DNA from: Bacteroidota bacterium
Lineage (GTDB): Bacteria > Bacteroidota > Ignavibacteria > Ignavibacteriales > Ignavibacteriaceae
DNA: 62,675 bases
NCBI GenBank assembly: GCA_021831685.1
Contig: JAKBMG010000188.1
Span: forward strand, 1 to 62,675
Reading direction: 5' to 3'
Positions 8,500 to 17,857 of the stretch are shown here, piece after piece. The stretch's first letter is position 1. Every line of letters begins with the position of its first letter. The position numbers and the translations under genes are program-made. Below the pieces are notes generated by a model, which saw only the letters and a program-made list of their open reading frames with translations, ran no database searches and was not told where the DNA came from.

Positions 8500-9360
8500 A
8501 TGAGCCTGAAAACCAATCCATCCGTTTCGGTAATAATCACAACTTACAACATGGAAAAGTTTATCGGAAAAACATTGTCCTCTGTTTTGAATCAGACATA
8601 TAAAAACTTTGAAGTTATTCTAGTAGACGATTCTTCTGAAGACAAAACTTTAGAAATTGTTAAAACATACGCCCTAAAAGATGACCGCATAAAATATTTT
8701 ATGATCAACCATGCAGGTCTTCCTTCGGTACCCAGGAATTTTGGAATAAGCAAATCCAATTCCGATTTAATTGCATTTCTTGACGGAGATGACTTATGGG
8801 ATAAATTCAAACTTCAAGAACAAATTATTTTTTTTCTCAAGCATCCGGAAATGAATTTTATATACTCGATGAGCGTAACCTTCGGAGAAGTAAATATTTT
8901 TTCTCCCTTCTATGAAGTTTTGCCTTTGCTTCATAAAGCAGCTATAACAAGAGATGAATTAATTAAAAGCGGAAATTCGATAACCTGTTCCACTGTACTT
9001 GTAAAAACCGAAGTAATAAAACAAAACGGAGGGTTTGATGAAGACCCAAAATTAAAAGCCGTTGAAGATTACGATTTGTGGCTGCGAATATCAGAGAAAG
9101 GAAGCTTCGGTTTTATTCCACGCATCCATGCTTATTACCGGGTTCATAAAAACCAATCATCCGCAGATTGGCAAACAAAACAAGCACGCTTAGAATGCCT
9201 TTCTGCTAAACACAAATTGAATTTACCTGCATATAGATTTTATCGAAATAAAAATATTTTAATCCGACTTGCGAGAAATCTACTTCACTACCTTACCTAC
9301 TTGCGGGTTAAAAGTTCATCCTTCTTTGATTCCAAAAATAAGTCTACAGACTGGAATTAA
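8500..9360 (+). CDS. Family 2 glycosyltransferase (GT-A)
   Basis: A 286-residue enzyme with the classic start PSVSVIITTYNMEKFIGKTLSSVLNQTYKNFEVILVDDSSEDKT, the catalytic-metal motif AFLDGDDLWD, and the acceptor-side segment GGFDEDPKLKAVEDYDLWLRI, where the ED residues usually supply the catalytic base. It adds one sugar in the unit made by this cluster; donor and linkage cannot be read from sequence. It is followed with zero spacing by the next gene: TAA at 9358-9360, then ATG at 9361. Confidence 0.9.
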   Translation: MSLKTNPSVSVIITTYNMEKFIGKTLSSVLNQTYKNFEVILVDDSSEDKTLEIVKTYALKDDRIKYFMINHAGLPSVPRNFGISKSNSDLIAFLDGDDLWDKFKLQEQIIFFLKHPEMNFIYSMSVTFGEVNIFSPFYEVLPLLHKAAITRDELIKSGNSITCSTVLVKTEVIKQNGGFDEDPKLKAVEDYDLWLRISEKGSFGFIPRIHAYYRVHKNQSSADWQTKQARLECLSAKHKLNLPAYRFYRNKNILIRLARNLLHYLTYLRVKSSSFFDSKNKSTDWN

Positions 9361-10515
9361 ATGCAAACGGTAAAGAAAAACATATTAATTGTATCTGTTG
9401 CAAATAGCTGGGGTGGAGGAGAAGAATTTTTATTAAGACTTTTTGAAAATGTAAAGGATTATAACTTCTTGTTCGTTTCGCCTCCCGGAGAATCTTACGG
9501 TATTTTTCAACAAAACAGTATCAAAGTAATTTTGATAAGAAGCTTAAAGAAAATATTTCGCAATGGAGATAGCTGGGCCTTCATTTCAAAGATAAAGATT
9601 GCTAGCAATGTTTTTGTTTCTACATTTTTTTTAATAAGGGCAATTTTCCATTATAAAGTTGATTTCATATTGGCAAATGGCAATTTTGCTGCACTTCAAT
9701 CCTTACCTGCTGCGCTGTTGACTTCAAAAAAAATCTTAGTAATGCAGCATCTTATTTATAAAGAAGTATCAATTGAAGCAAAAATATTGAGAACACTAAA
9801 TCGTTTCCTTTTTAGAATTGTTTGTGTATCTAATTCAGTTGAAGAGAATGTTAGAAGCATTTTAATAAGCCGCTCACATAATAAAATCATAACTATCCGG
9901 CATGGAATTGAACCGCCGGTTTTTGACATGATAACAAACAACGGTCACAACAGTATCCGTGTCGGCGTAGTAGGAAGCGTAATTAGATTAAAGTCACTTG
10001 ATACTATTATTGTTGCAGTAAACCGAATTTTGCCGGATAATAAAAATGTCTTTCTCAGGATATACGGCAATGTCAGAACGTCCGAACCAGATTCTTTGGT
10101 TTACGAAACTGAACTGAAGAAGATGATCAAAGAATCCGGAAATTCAGATAAAATCTGTTTTTGTGGGTTTGAGAAATCCAAACAAAAACTTTATTCAGAT
10201 ATTGATATTGTTATTAATTATTCTAAAATAGCGGAGGCATTTTCTTTTACTGTTTTAGAAGCTATGGCTTTTGGAAAAATTGTTATCGCTTCGGACATCG
10301 GCGGCCCCAAAGAAATAATTACAAATGGTTATGACGGCTTTCTTATTGCTCCTTCTGACGCAGAAGCGCTTTATCAAAAGTTGGGTTACTGTATCCGTAA
10401 TTTTCATTCTGACGAAATGATAAGGGTGAAAAATAATGCCAGTAAGACCGTAGAAGAAAGGTTCAGCATGAAAAATTTTTCACAACAGTATAAGAGATTA
10501 TTTGACTCAGTATAA
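9361..10515 (+). CDS. Family 4 glycosyltransferase (GT-B)
   Basis: A 384-residue GT-B protein. The N-terminal domain starts with NILIVSVANSWGGGEEFLLRLFENV, a Gly-rich acceptor loop. The C-terminal donor-binding domain has IRVGVVGSVIRLKSLDTIIVA and the family motif EAFSFTVLEAMAFGKIVIASDIGGPKEIITNGYDGFLI, where the two glutamates of the EX7E motif contact the nucleotide sugar. Membrane-peripheral. It abuts the previous gene and lies 18 bp before the next, so it is translated from the same message. Confidence 0.9.
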   Translation: MQTVKKNILIVSVANSWGGGEEFLLRLFENVKDYNFLFVSPPGESYGIFQQNSIKVILIRSLKKIFRNGDSWAFISKIKIASNVFVSTFFLIRAIFHYKVDFILANGNFAALQSLPAALLTSKKILVMQHLIYKEVSIEAKILRTLNRFLFRIVCVSNSVEENVRSILISRSHNKIITIRHGIEPPVFDMITNNGHNSIRVGVVGSVIRLKSLDTIIVAVNRILPDNKNVFLRIYGNVRTSEPDSLVYETELKKMIKESGNSDKICFCGFEKSKQKLYSDIDIVINYSKIAEAFSFTVLEAMAFGKIVIASDIGGPKEIITNGYDGFLIAPSDAEALYQKLGYCIRNFHSDEMIRVKNNASKTVEERFSMKNFSQQYKRLFDSV

Positions 10516-10533
10516 AATTAGAAAGAAACATTT

Positions 10534-11652
10534 GTGAAAACAGCAATTGTTCACGATTGGTTTGCAGGTTACGCCGGCTCCGAAAGAGTTGTTGAGTCGT
10601 TAACAAATATTTGGAAAGACGCAGATGTGTTTGTGCTTTTCAATTTGCTTACTCCGGAAGAACAAAAAATAGTTACTAAGGAGAAAATTCCTCAAACTTC
10701 ATTTCTCCAGAACTGGAAATCGATTAGAACAAAGCACAGAAATTTTCTACCGTTTTTTCCTTATGCAATAGAACAGTTTGACCTTTCAAAATATGATTTA
10801 ATAATTTCAAGCTCGCACGCGGTTGCAAAAGGAGTTTTGACAAATGCGAATCAGCTGCATATAAATTATTGTCATACGCCGATTAGGTATGCTTGGGATT
10901 TGACCCATCAGTATTTGCGCGAATCAAATTTAACGAAGGGAATAAAAGGAACTTTTGCAAAAGCAATTTTGCATTACATCAGGATGTGGGATGTAAATGC
11001 AGCAAACAGAGTTGATTATTTTATTGCCAACTCAAATTATGTTGCTTCAAGAATTAAAAAAATCTACAGGCGGGATTCTGCAGTAATTTATCCGCCGGTT
11101 GATGTTGAAAAATTCGGATGCGGAAGCCGAAAGGAAAATTATTATCTAACAGCTTCGCGTTTCGTACCTTATAAACGAATAGATTTGATAATCGAAGCGT
11201 TTTCTCAAATGCCGGATAAAAAGCTAATTATTATTGGTGATGGACCGGACGAAGCTAAATTGAAACTCAAATCAACAATCAACATTGAGTTTATAGGCTA
11301 CCAACCATTGGAGAAACTGAAAAGCTTTATGCAAAACGCTAAAGCTTTCGTTTTTGCCGCAGATGAAGATTTTGGAATAATGCCGGTAGAAGCGCTTGCA
11401 AGCGGTACACCAGTAATTGCGTTAAATAAAGGAGGAACCGCGGAAACAATTATCGATAACCAAACAGGAATCCTTTTTGAAAGCCAGACTGCAGATTCAA
11501 TTAAAGATGCAGTCATAAGGTTTGAAAAATCACAAAACAATTTTGATCCCGTGGCACTTAACAATTACGCAAAGCAATTTGACAGAAATATATTTGAAAA
11601 GAAAATTCTAAACTTTGTATCAGATAAAGCAAAAGAGTTTTTCAAAGGCTAA
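10534..11652 (+). CDS. Family 4 glycosyltransferase, WbaZ-like
   Basis: A 372-residue GT-B protein read from a GTG start at 10534. It begins with the WbaZ-type sequence KTAIVHDWFAGYAGSERVVESL, has the conserved INYCHTPIRYAWDLTHQYLRES block, VDYFIANSNYVASRIKKIYRRD and VIYPPVDVEKF, and the donor-site motif DEDFGIMPVEALASGTPVIALNKGGTAETI. Characterised relatives transfer mannose-type sugars in O-antigen assembly, but specificity here is not established. Ends 3 bp before the WcaJ-type gene. Confidence 0.9.
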   Translation: MKTAIVHDWFAGYAGSERVVESLTNIWKDADVFVLFNLLTPEEQKIVTKEKIPQTSFLQNWKSIRTKHRNFLPFFPYAIEQFDLSKYDLIISSSHAVAKGVLTNANQLHINYCHTPIRYAWDLTHQYLRESNLTKGIKGTFAKAILHYIRMWDVNAANRVDYFIANSNYVASRIKKIYRRDSAVIYPPVDVEKFGCGSRKENYYLTASRFVPYKRIDLIIEAFSQMPDKKLIIIGDGPDEAKLKLKSTINIEFIGYQPLEKLKSFMQNAKAFVFAADEDFGIMPVEALASGTPVIALNKGGTAETIIDNQTGILFESQTADSIKDAVIRFEKSQNNFDPVALNNYAKQFDRNIFEKKILNFVSDKAKEFFKG

Positions 11653-11655
11653 ATA

Positions 11656-13053
11656 ATGGTAAACAAAAGATCTACATTCTACCTCAGATTATTTTCGGAC
11701 CTTCTGCTTTTAAATATTTCATTTATCGTTTCGGCGATCCTCGCGCAGTCTCTTAAAATTTTACTCGCCCGTGAATATATGTTTGTGCTGATGATGGCAC
11801 TTAATTTTATCTGGTACTTTTTTTCTAACGTAATAAATTTCTATGAAGATTTTACGACCAGAAATCTTTCTTACCAATTTATTAAGATTGTCAGAAATGT
11901 TATTGTGCAGGCGCTTGCGGCGATTCTGTTTATTTTCATAGTTAAAGAAGATTTATTTACAAGAAATTTTATAATTCTCTATTCCATTATGCTTGTGGTT
12001 CTAATCAGCTTAAGAACACAAGTACTTAAATATTTTCTCGGGATAATAAGAGGAAGCGAAAAAAACATTATAAATGTTCTAATAATCGGTGCCGGAGAAA
12101 TCGGAAAGAATTTTTATAAAATGATTTCCGATCATGAGGATTTCGGATTTAATTTTGTAGGATTTTTAGACGATGACCAAAGCGGAATCAACAAAGATAT
12201 TATCGGCAAGCTAACGGATCTTGATAAAATACTTGTTGAAAAGACTGTTGATGAGGTAATAATTGCGCTTCCTATTTACGCATCAAACCAGCTTGATGAT
12301 ATTATCAAAACATGCAACCGGCGGGCAGTAAGAGCGAACATAATTCCGGATTATTTTCGCTTCGTTTCCAAAAAATTTCAAATCAGTATGATAGGAAATT
12401 TTCCTATTATTACGGTAAGAAGCGAGCCGCTCGGAGAGTTTCATTGGCGATTCGTCAAAAGAGCTTTCGACATAACTTTTTCTATACTCGCAATTATATT
12501 TATACTCTCCTGGCTTTCTCCACTGCTCATTTTATTAAACGGGCTTTTTTCATCAGGCGCTTTATTCTTTGTGCAAGATAGGATAGGCGTAAACAATCAA
12601 ACATTCCATTGTTACAAATTCAGAACAATGCATGTGGATAATAAAAGTACTAATGAATATCAACCTACAGTTGAAGGAGACCTACGCATCACTAAAATCG
12701 GGAAGTTTCTAAGAAAGTCTAATATTGATGAGCTTCCTCAATTTATTAATGTTTTCAAGGGTGAAATGTCAGTTGTGGGACCAAGACCTCACCCACTTGC
12801 CTTTAACGAAATATATGAAGGGATGGTTGAAGAAATAAAAATAAGAAGCTGGGTGAAGCCCGGCATTACGGGTTGGGCGCAGGTGCATGGTTTACGCGGT
12901 GATGTACCGGACTATGATGAGAATAAAAAGAGAACTATAAAAAGAATCGAATACGATCTTTGGTACATAGAAAATTGGTCGTTTTGGTTAGACATTCAGA
13001 TCATTTTGATGACGGTTTGGCAAATGATTAAAGGAGAAACTAAAGGTGTTTAG
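11656..13053 (+). CDS. Undecaprenyl-phosphate sugar phosphotransferase, WcaJ-type
   Basis: A 465-residue priming enzyme. It has four N-terminal membrane helices, a Rossmann-like CoA-binding domain (NVLIIGAGEIGKNFYKMISDHEDFGFNFVGFLDDD), a fifth membrane segment (ITFSILAIIFILSWLSPLLILL) and the C-terminal catalytic domain of the PglC/WbaP superfamily. Catalytic-domain motifs are RIGVNNQTFHCYKFRTM, RKSNIDELPQFINVFKGEMSVVGPRPHP and KPGITGWAQVHGLRGD. It would load the first sugar phosphate, usually glucose-1-phosphate, onto undecaprenyl phosphate. It ends the six-gene glycan cluster. Confidence 0.92.
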   Translation: MVNKRSTFYLRLFSDLLLLNISFIVSAILAQSLKILLAREYMFVLMMALNFIWYFFSNVINFYEDFTTRNLSYQFIKIVRNVIVQALAAILFIFIVKEDLFTRNFIILYSIMLVVLISLRTQVLKYFLGIIRGSEKNIINVLIIGAGEIGKNFYKMISDHEDFGFNFVGFLDDDQSGINKDIIGKLTDLDKILVEKTVDEVIIALPIYASNQLDDIIKTCNRRAVRANIIPDYFRFVSKKFQISMIGNFPIITVRSEPLGEFHWRFVKRAFDITFSILAIIFILSWLSPLLILLNGLFSSGALFFVQDRIGVNNQTFHCYKFRTMHVDNKSTNEYQPTVEGDLRITKIGKFLRKSNIDELPQFINVFKGEMSVVGPRPHPLAFNEIYEGMVEEIKIRSWVKPGITGWAQVHGLRGDVPDYDENKKRTIKRIEYDLWYIENWSFWLDIQIILMTVWQMIKGETKGV

Positions 13054-13161
13054 AAAATTATCTTTGAATATTGAAATAAATGATTTTACAATTCACTTGA
13101 CATTAAAAAGAAGCGAAACTAATTTACTTCAAAAGTTATAAAATATTTATTAGGCAATAAC

Positions 13162-14577
13162 ATGTCCTTAACAAAAAAAATTATACCGGCTGTTGTTTTT
13201 GTTCTTCTTTTCATTACTTCAATTTTAAATTTTAGCTGTAAGCCAAATTCTACCATCACACAACCCACGGGCAGCGGGACAAATCAAACAAGCATAATAA
13301 GCGGACAGGTTATTAGCAGTACAACGGGAATACCGGTAGACAGCGCTATTGTCCAGGTATATGGTTCATCAGTTAACACAAGTATCTTTACCGATTCTCA
13401 AGGAAAATTTTCTACTTCGATTCAGCTACCCAGCAGTATAAACTTAACATTATTTATTACAAAGTCCGGCTTTAACCAAGATACAGTTGCCATAACTGTT
13501 ACCGGTGGTACAAACTATGCATTTCAATCGCCGATAAGCCTAACCCCTGTAAGTTCTGGGCAAAAGCCATCCGGCGATCCCGTAAGCATTTTTTTAGCGT
13601 CACAATCTTCGACAAGTATTGGCATAATTGGAAGCGGCTCGCCTGTAACCGCGACTTTAACGTTTGAAGCTGTTGACTCATCCGGTACGCCGATAGATTT
13701 AAATCATTCTGTTATGGTCAATTTTTCAATCGGAGCGCAACCAGGCGGAGCAAGCCCAAGCCCCGTCTCAGTACAATCAAATGATTTAGGACAGGCTTCC
13801 GTTAATATTACAAGCGGAACAAAAGCCGGTGTTGTTCAAGTTTATGCTTCGATAAATTTAGGTACGCATACAATTTATTCGCAGCCAGTTGCACTTACTA
13901 TTTTTGGAGGACTTCCGGACCTAGCACATTTTAGCATTATCCCGGCGTTGTTTAATTTTCCTGGTTATGATATTTTTAATTTAACGGATGCTATTACAGC
14001 CATAGTTGGCGATAAATATAGCAATCCTGTTAGACCAGGGACCGCCGTTTATTTTCAGTCTACTGCAGGAGTAATTGGCGCTTCGACAAATACAGATGCA
14101 TCCGGTATTGGCTCTGTAATCTTAAGATCCGCTGCTCCGTTGGCAAACAATACCCAATATGGAACCGGTTTTGCAATGGTTACCGCCTACACTGCAGATG
14201 AAAATAAAAACATGATTTATGATTCGGTTAAAATACTTTTTTCCGGAATAGCGCAAAATCCCATTGTTTCCCCTACAACATTTGATATTCCAAACGGCGG
14301 CTTCCAAAACTTTACATATACAGTAAGCGATGAAAATGGAAATCCTCTTGCAAAAGGTACTACAATTAGTGTAGCTGTAAGTGGAACTAATGTTGCGGGT
14401 CAAGGTGATGTTGCAGTTACCTTGCCGGATACTCAAAGCAAAACTTGGACCCATTTTGGTTTCCAGGTTTATGATACTAACGATACTGTAAACGTTTCTG
14501 CTCCGGTATCAGTAATAATATCTACAAATGGACCGAATGGAAGTTCTTCTACGACTATTTATGGTACGAGCCATTAA
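13162..14577 (+). CDS. Lipoprotein with carboxypeptidase-regulatory-like and Ig-like domains
   Basis: A 471-residue lipoprotein: signal peptide with a lipobox ending LNFSC (cysteine at about 26), a Ser/Thr/Gly-rich linker, then a CarboxypepD_reg-like domain (ISGQVISSTTGIPVDSAIVQVYG ... TDSQGKFSTSIQLP) and at least two bacterial Ig-like (Big-1/invasin type) domains around residues 145-250 and 260-360. The repeated hallmark is a Gly-x-Ala-x-V strand such as NDLGQASVNITSGTKAGVVQVYA and TDASGIGSVILRSAAPL. It is probably anchored at the outer membrane or cell surface; no enzymatic motif is visible. It follows the glycan cluster but is separated from it by 108 bp. Confidence 0.8.
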   Translation: MSLTKKIIPAVVFVLLFITSILNFSCKPNSTITQPTGSGTNQTSIISGQVISSTTGIPVDSAIVQVYGSSVNTSIFTDSQGKFSTSIQLPSSINLTLFITKSGFNQDTVAITVTGGTNYAFQSPISLTPVSSGQKPSGDPVSIFLASQSSTSIGIIGSGSPVTATLTFEAVDSSGTPIDLNHSVMVNFSIGAQPGGASPSPVSVQSNDLGQASVNITSGTKAGVVQVYASINLGTHTIYSQPVALTIFGGLPDLAHFSIIPALFNFPGYDIFNLTDAITAIVGDKYSNPVRPGTAVYFQSTAGVIGASTNTDASGIGSVILRSAAPLANNTQYGTGFAMVTAYTADENKNMIYDSVKILFSGIAQNPIVSPTTFDIPNGGFQNFTYTVSDENGNPLAKGTTISVAVSGTNVAGQGDVAVTLPDTQSKTWTHFGFQVYDTNDTVNVSAPVSVIISTNGPNGSSSTTIYGTSH

Positions 14578-15249
14578 GCTATTTTTTATGAGATCTAAGA
14601 AGATATAATTAGTAAGTGCAAGATCGTAAAATTAAATGTCATCTTCTCTGCCGTGGCATAAATGTAGATGTTCCTTTACTAAAATAATCGAAAAAATGTT
14701 TACTGTCCTTTCTTAAATTTATTACTCACATTATTGAGAAGCCTTCAAGGTTTTAGTGAAAGATTTTATCTAAAATCTTCATTTACTCCTCATTTTTATT
14801 GAACGCTGGTATTAGTGTTTTGCAATGAAAAATCTGTCCGAAGTTTTACTTATATGAATAAAAATCGGCCATTTTGTCACACTATTTTTTCTGCAATTTT
14901 TAGATAAGAATTATAGGCTTGTTAGAAGCCTGGTAGAAATGGGGAAAATTTAGGCAAAAAACTGAGGGAAAAATGGCTAAGGTGTGACAAAATGGCCGAC
15001 TTCAGATTGCTAAGGACAGGCAACTCAGTGATATTTTATTAGCTCCTACAATACAATAAATTTCAAATATAATATGAATCTCTAATGTCCTTTTATTTCA
15101 ATCAAAATATTCAAGCCTGGTAAATCAAACAGAGCTCATTTTCATACATGCTATTCATCAGTTCGAATTAGAGAATTTACTTATTTCTCCCGGCAACCTT
15201 TCTATTTTCAAAGCATCTTATCCTAAATAATATTATAAAAAGTGAAAAA
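14578..15249. other. Gene-free stretch of about 670 bp
   Basis: No convincing coding region on either strand. It contains a 9-bp-arm palindrome (AAGATTTTA-TC-TAAAATCTT, 14760-14779) and the inverted-repeat element at 14865-14999. Otherwise it is AT-rich DNA without recognisable signals. Confidence 0.6.
14865..14999. repeat. 135-bp element with perfect 18-bp terminal inverted repeats
   Basis: TCGGCCATTTTGTCACAC (14865-14882) is repeated in exact reverse complement, GTGTGACAAAATGGCCGA, at 14982-14999, with 99 bp between. The match stops sharply at both outer ends. No coding frame is inside. A MITE-like element or a paired binding site are both possible; no target duplication is obvious. Confidence 0.7.
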
Positions 15250-15450
15250 ATGAAATCTGAATTGTTCAAAAAATATATTAAGTTCTTGCCTGTTTTAATT
15301 GGCGGAGGGCTTGGTTTTGCTTATTATTATTTCATAGGATGCACTACAGGCAGGTGCCCGATCCAAAGTAACCCATATATCAGTACTCTTTACGGCGCGG
15401 CAGTTGGGCTCATCTTTGCTTTCCCTTCAAAGAAAAAAAAGAAAAGCTGA
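15250..15450 (+). CDS. DUF6132 family small membrane protein
   Basis: A 66-residue protein with two hydrophobic segments (VLIGGGLGFAYYYFIGC and STLYGAAVGLIFAFP) separated by TTGRCPIQSNPYI, and a Lys-rich tail. The C-x-(T/S)-G-x-CPI arrangement is the signature of DUF6132, small inner-membrane proteins common in the FCB group, often near rhodanese or sulfur-handling genes. No such neighbour is seen here. Function unknown. Confidence 0.75.
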   Translation: MKSELFKKYIKFLPVLIGGGLGFAYYYFIGCTTGRCPIQSNPYISTLYGAAVGLIFAFPSKKKKKS

Positions 15451-15527
15451 TTTAAGTTTATTCTTATTAAAGTTATTTATATTTTTAGCACGAATAAATT
15501 TTGTAAAAAATATCCGGGAATAAAACT

Positions 15528-15878
15528 ATGGCATCAGACTTATTAGCGCACGCAGAAATACCCTCTACCGATCTCGACAAGAGTAAAGAATTTCTTCTAA
15601 AATTATTCGGATGGGAATTCAAACCCTTCGGCAAAGGATATCTTCTTTTTAACACTCACAAAGGTTTTACCCTGGGGCTAAGAAAAGTTGATAAGGTCTC
15701 TACCGGTGAAACAACCATTTTTCATGTAAGAGTAAAATCCATTGAAGAACATTTAGGTAAAGTAAAAGAATTGGGCGGAGATATATTCCGTGAAAAAACA
15801 ATTATCCCTGCAATGGGTGCTTACGCTTTGATAAAAGATCCTGATGGAAATATACTTGGATTGTATCAAACTAATTAG
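15528..15878 (+). CDS. VOC family protein (glyoxalase-fold)
   Basis: A 116-residue single-module vicinal-oxygen-chelate protein. The paired beta-alpha-beta-beta-beta units are visible: HAEIPSTDLDKSKEFLLKLFGWEF at the start and FHVRVKSIEEHLGKVKELGG ... ALIKDPDGNILGLYQTN at the end. Candidate metal ligands of this fold are the His in HAEI and the His in FHVRV, but the usual C-terminal Glu is replaced (GLYQ), so catalytic activity is doubtful. Substrate unknown. Followed by its own terminator. Confidence 0.8.
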   Translation: MASDLLAHAEIPSTDLDKSKEFLLKLFGWEFKPFGKGYLLFNTHKGFTLGLRKVDKVSTGETTIFHVRVKSIEEHLGKVKELGGDIFREKTIIPAMGAYALIKDPDGNILGLYQTN

Positions 15879-15891
15879 TAAAGATTAAAAT

Positions 15892-15926
15892 GCCGGGACA
15901 AGTTTCGATTTGTCCCGGTATCTTTC
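15892..15926 (+). terminator. Rho-independent terminator after the VOC gene
   Basis: CCGGGACAA ... TTGTCCCGG forms a 9-bp perfect stem with an 8-nt loop, extended by a G-U pair. It lies 13 bp after the VOC stop codon and is followed by TATCTTTC. Confidence 0.75.
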
Positions 15927-16059
15927 ATCAAAATATTTTTGGGAATTATCATTTTAATCTACCCGCCATCATAAATTACTTACATCTTAATATATAAAGA
16001 TTAATTTTGCCTTCGGGTTAAATAAATATTTTTAACCATAAAAAACATAAGAGGCTGTT

Positions 16060-16479
16060 ATGAAAAATTCACTAATAATTACAGTCTTGTTTTTATTGTT
16101 CTCCAGCATTTCTTTATTTGCCGAATCTAATCTCGGCTCCGCTAATTCATTGATTACTAAAAAAGTAGTTGATAATTATATGATTGGAATTAATTCTGAT
16201 AACGAGGGTGTTAAATTAAGCTGTGCGTATTTTATGGGAGAATACAATATTGACGAAGGTGTAATTCCTTTAATGAAAATTTTACATAACGGAAAGACTG
16301 AAGAAGCTAGAATTATTGCGGCACTTTCGTTAATAAAAATTAAGACGCCGATGGCGGTATATTCAGTTAAAGAAGCGGCAAAGCTTGATGATAGTGAAAG
16401 AGTTAGAAGGATTTGTAAAGGATTCTACGATAGCTTAAATCTGAATGAAGAGAATAATGATCTTGAAGCAGTTTTGTAA
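16060..16479 (+). CDS. Secreted HEAT-repeat-like protein of unknown function
   Basis: A 139-residue protein with a signal peptide (MKNSLIITVLFLLFSSISLFAES) and an alpha-helical body with two helical pairs that look like HEAT repeats (KLSCAYFMGEYNIDEGVIPLMKILHNG and EEARIIAALSLIKIKTPMAVYSVKEAAKLD). Such small periplasmic helical-repeat proteins usually serve in protein binding. It stands alone, with a strong hairpin downstream. I do not recognise a named family. Confidence 0.7.
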   Translation: MKNSLIITVLFLLFSSISLFAESNLGSANSLITKKVVDNYMIGINSDNEGVKLSCAYFMGEYNIDEGVIPLMKILHNGKTEEARIIAALSLIKIKTPMAVYSVKEAAKLDDSERVRRICKGFYDSLNLNEENNDLEAVL

Positions 16480-16520
16480 TAATTGGATATAAAGAATATA
16501 TATTTTCACTATCAAAGATA

Positions 16521-16568
16521 AAGCTTCCTCTGACCCGAATAAATTAGATTTATGATCAGAGGAAGCTT
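16521..16568. terminator. Bidirectional hairpin between convergent genes
   Basis: A 13-bp perfect stem (AAGCTTCCTCTGA at 16521-16533, TCAGAGGAAGCTT at 16556-16568) lies between the HEAT-like gene (plus) and msrAB (minus). Both flanks are AT-rich, without a long T tract. The position fits a shared terminator. Confidence 0.65.
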
Positions 16569-16642
16569 ATTATTTGCCTAAAATTTAAGAAGGCAAGAAC
16601 CCAAAAGATGTCCATATTTTCTATAAACCAGAAGGGTTCGTT

Positions 16643-17719
16643 TTATTTAAAGAGCCACAGGAATTCACCGTAACCATCCTTTTCCATATCTTCTTTTGGT
16701 ATGAACCTAAGCGATGCGGAATTTATACAATACCTTAATTTGGTCGGTGTGGGTCCGTCGTCAAAAAGATGTCCCAAATGTGAATTTCCGATTTTGCTTC
16801 GCACTTCTATTCTTTGCATTCCCAAAGAATTGTCATCTTTTTTGACTAGGTATCTTGGATCGATTGGTTGTGTAAAGCTTGGCCAGCCGCAGCCGGAATC
16901 AAATTTATCTTTTGAACTGAATAAAGGCTCGCCTGAAACTACATCCACATAAATTCCCTCTTTATGATTATTCCAATATTCATTTTGAAATGGTTTTTCG
17001 GTTCCATTTTTTTGAGTTACTTCATACTGAAGCGGTGTTAATTCCTTTTTCATTTCAGCCTCTGATAGTTTTTTATATTTATCTATTCCTGAATCGCCCC
17101 AAACACCTTTTATAAAATTCTCCCTTCCTGATGCCGACTCGTAAGCTTTGAATCTTACGGGATTTTTTTTATAAAAATGCTGTTGATTATCATCTGCAGG
17201 GTAGAAAGAAGTAAATTTTTCAATCTTTGTAACGATAGGATTCTTGAAAATACCCGACTTGCCCAATCTTTCTTTTGATTCTTCGGCAACTTTTTTTTGA
17301 GTTTTATCTTTATAAAAAATAACAGACTTGTATTGAGAGCCACGGTCATAAAAAGACCCCCCTGTGTCCGTTGGGTCAAATTGTTTCCAATAAACATCAA
17401 GCAACTCTGAATAACTTATAATGTCAGGGTCAAATACAACCTGCACTGCCTCAACAGCGCCGGTTGTTCCTGTTGATACTTCATTATAAGAGGGATTTTT
17501 TACATGTCCCCCTGCAAACCCGGAAATTACTTCTTTTACACCGTCCAATGATTCAAACGGTGCATCCATACACCAGTAGCATCCACCGGCAAAAGTTGCC
17601 GTTTCCATTCTGCTATTTGACTGAGGTAATAATCTTGCAGAATCTCCCTTTGAATCTATTTTTGCACAGCTATTTATAAACAATGCGCTCATCAAATAAA
17701 ATAAAATGTTAATCTTCAT
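16643..17719 (-). CDS. msrAB: Bifunctional methionine sulfoxide reductase MsrA-MsrB, lipoprotein
   Basis: A 358-residue fusion that repairs oxidised methionine. The first 18 residues are a lipoprotein signal with lipobox INSC (Cys18), so it is probably membrane-anchored outside the cytoplasm. MsrA (residues about 40-200) carries the catalytic GGC47YWC motif (reducing methionine-S-sulfoxide). MsrB (about 215-355) carries [21 protein letters not shown] and the catalytic RYCINSASL (methionine-R-sulfoxide). The structural-zinc CxxC pairs of many MsrB domains are not visible. Typical of extracytoplasmic MsrAB fusions. Reductant partner unknown. Confidence 0.93.
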   Translation of the reverse strand: MKINILFYLMSALFINSCAKIDSKGDSARLLPQSNSRMETATFAGGCYWCMDAPFESLDGVKEVISGFAGGHVKNPSYNEVSTGTTGAVEAVQVVFDPDIISYSELLDVYWKQFDPTDTGGSFYDRGSQYKSVIFYKDKTQKKVAEESKERLGKSGIFKNPIVTKIEKFTSFYPADDNQQHFYKKNPVRFKAYESASGRENFIKGVWGDSGIDKYKKLSEAEMKKELTPLQYEVTQKNGTEKPFQNEYWNNHKEGIYVDVVSGEPLFSSKDKFDSGCGWPSFTQPIDPRYLVKKDDNSLGMQRIEVRSKIGNSHLGHLFDDGPTPTKLRYCINSASLRFIPKEDMEKDGYGEFLWLFK

Positions 17720-17857
17720 TCTTTATTCCTTTCGATTTTTCCGTAGAATAATATTTGACTACGGTATAAACCTACTTTGCAAAGTTCACGAAATGCTCAC
17801 AATGAATAATAAGAAGATAAAATTTGATAAGTTGATTTAAAGTGATTTTAAATAAGT

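Noticed and set aside
14653-14668. TGGCATAAATGTAGAT as a fourth sigma-54 motif
   Set aside because: The -12 part reads TAGA instead of TTG, and no gene start lies within 500 bp downstream.
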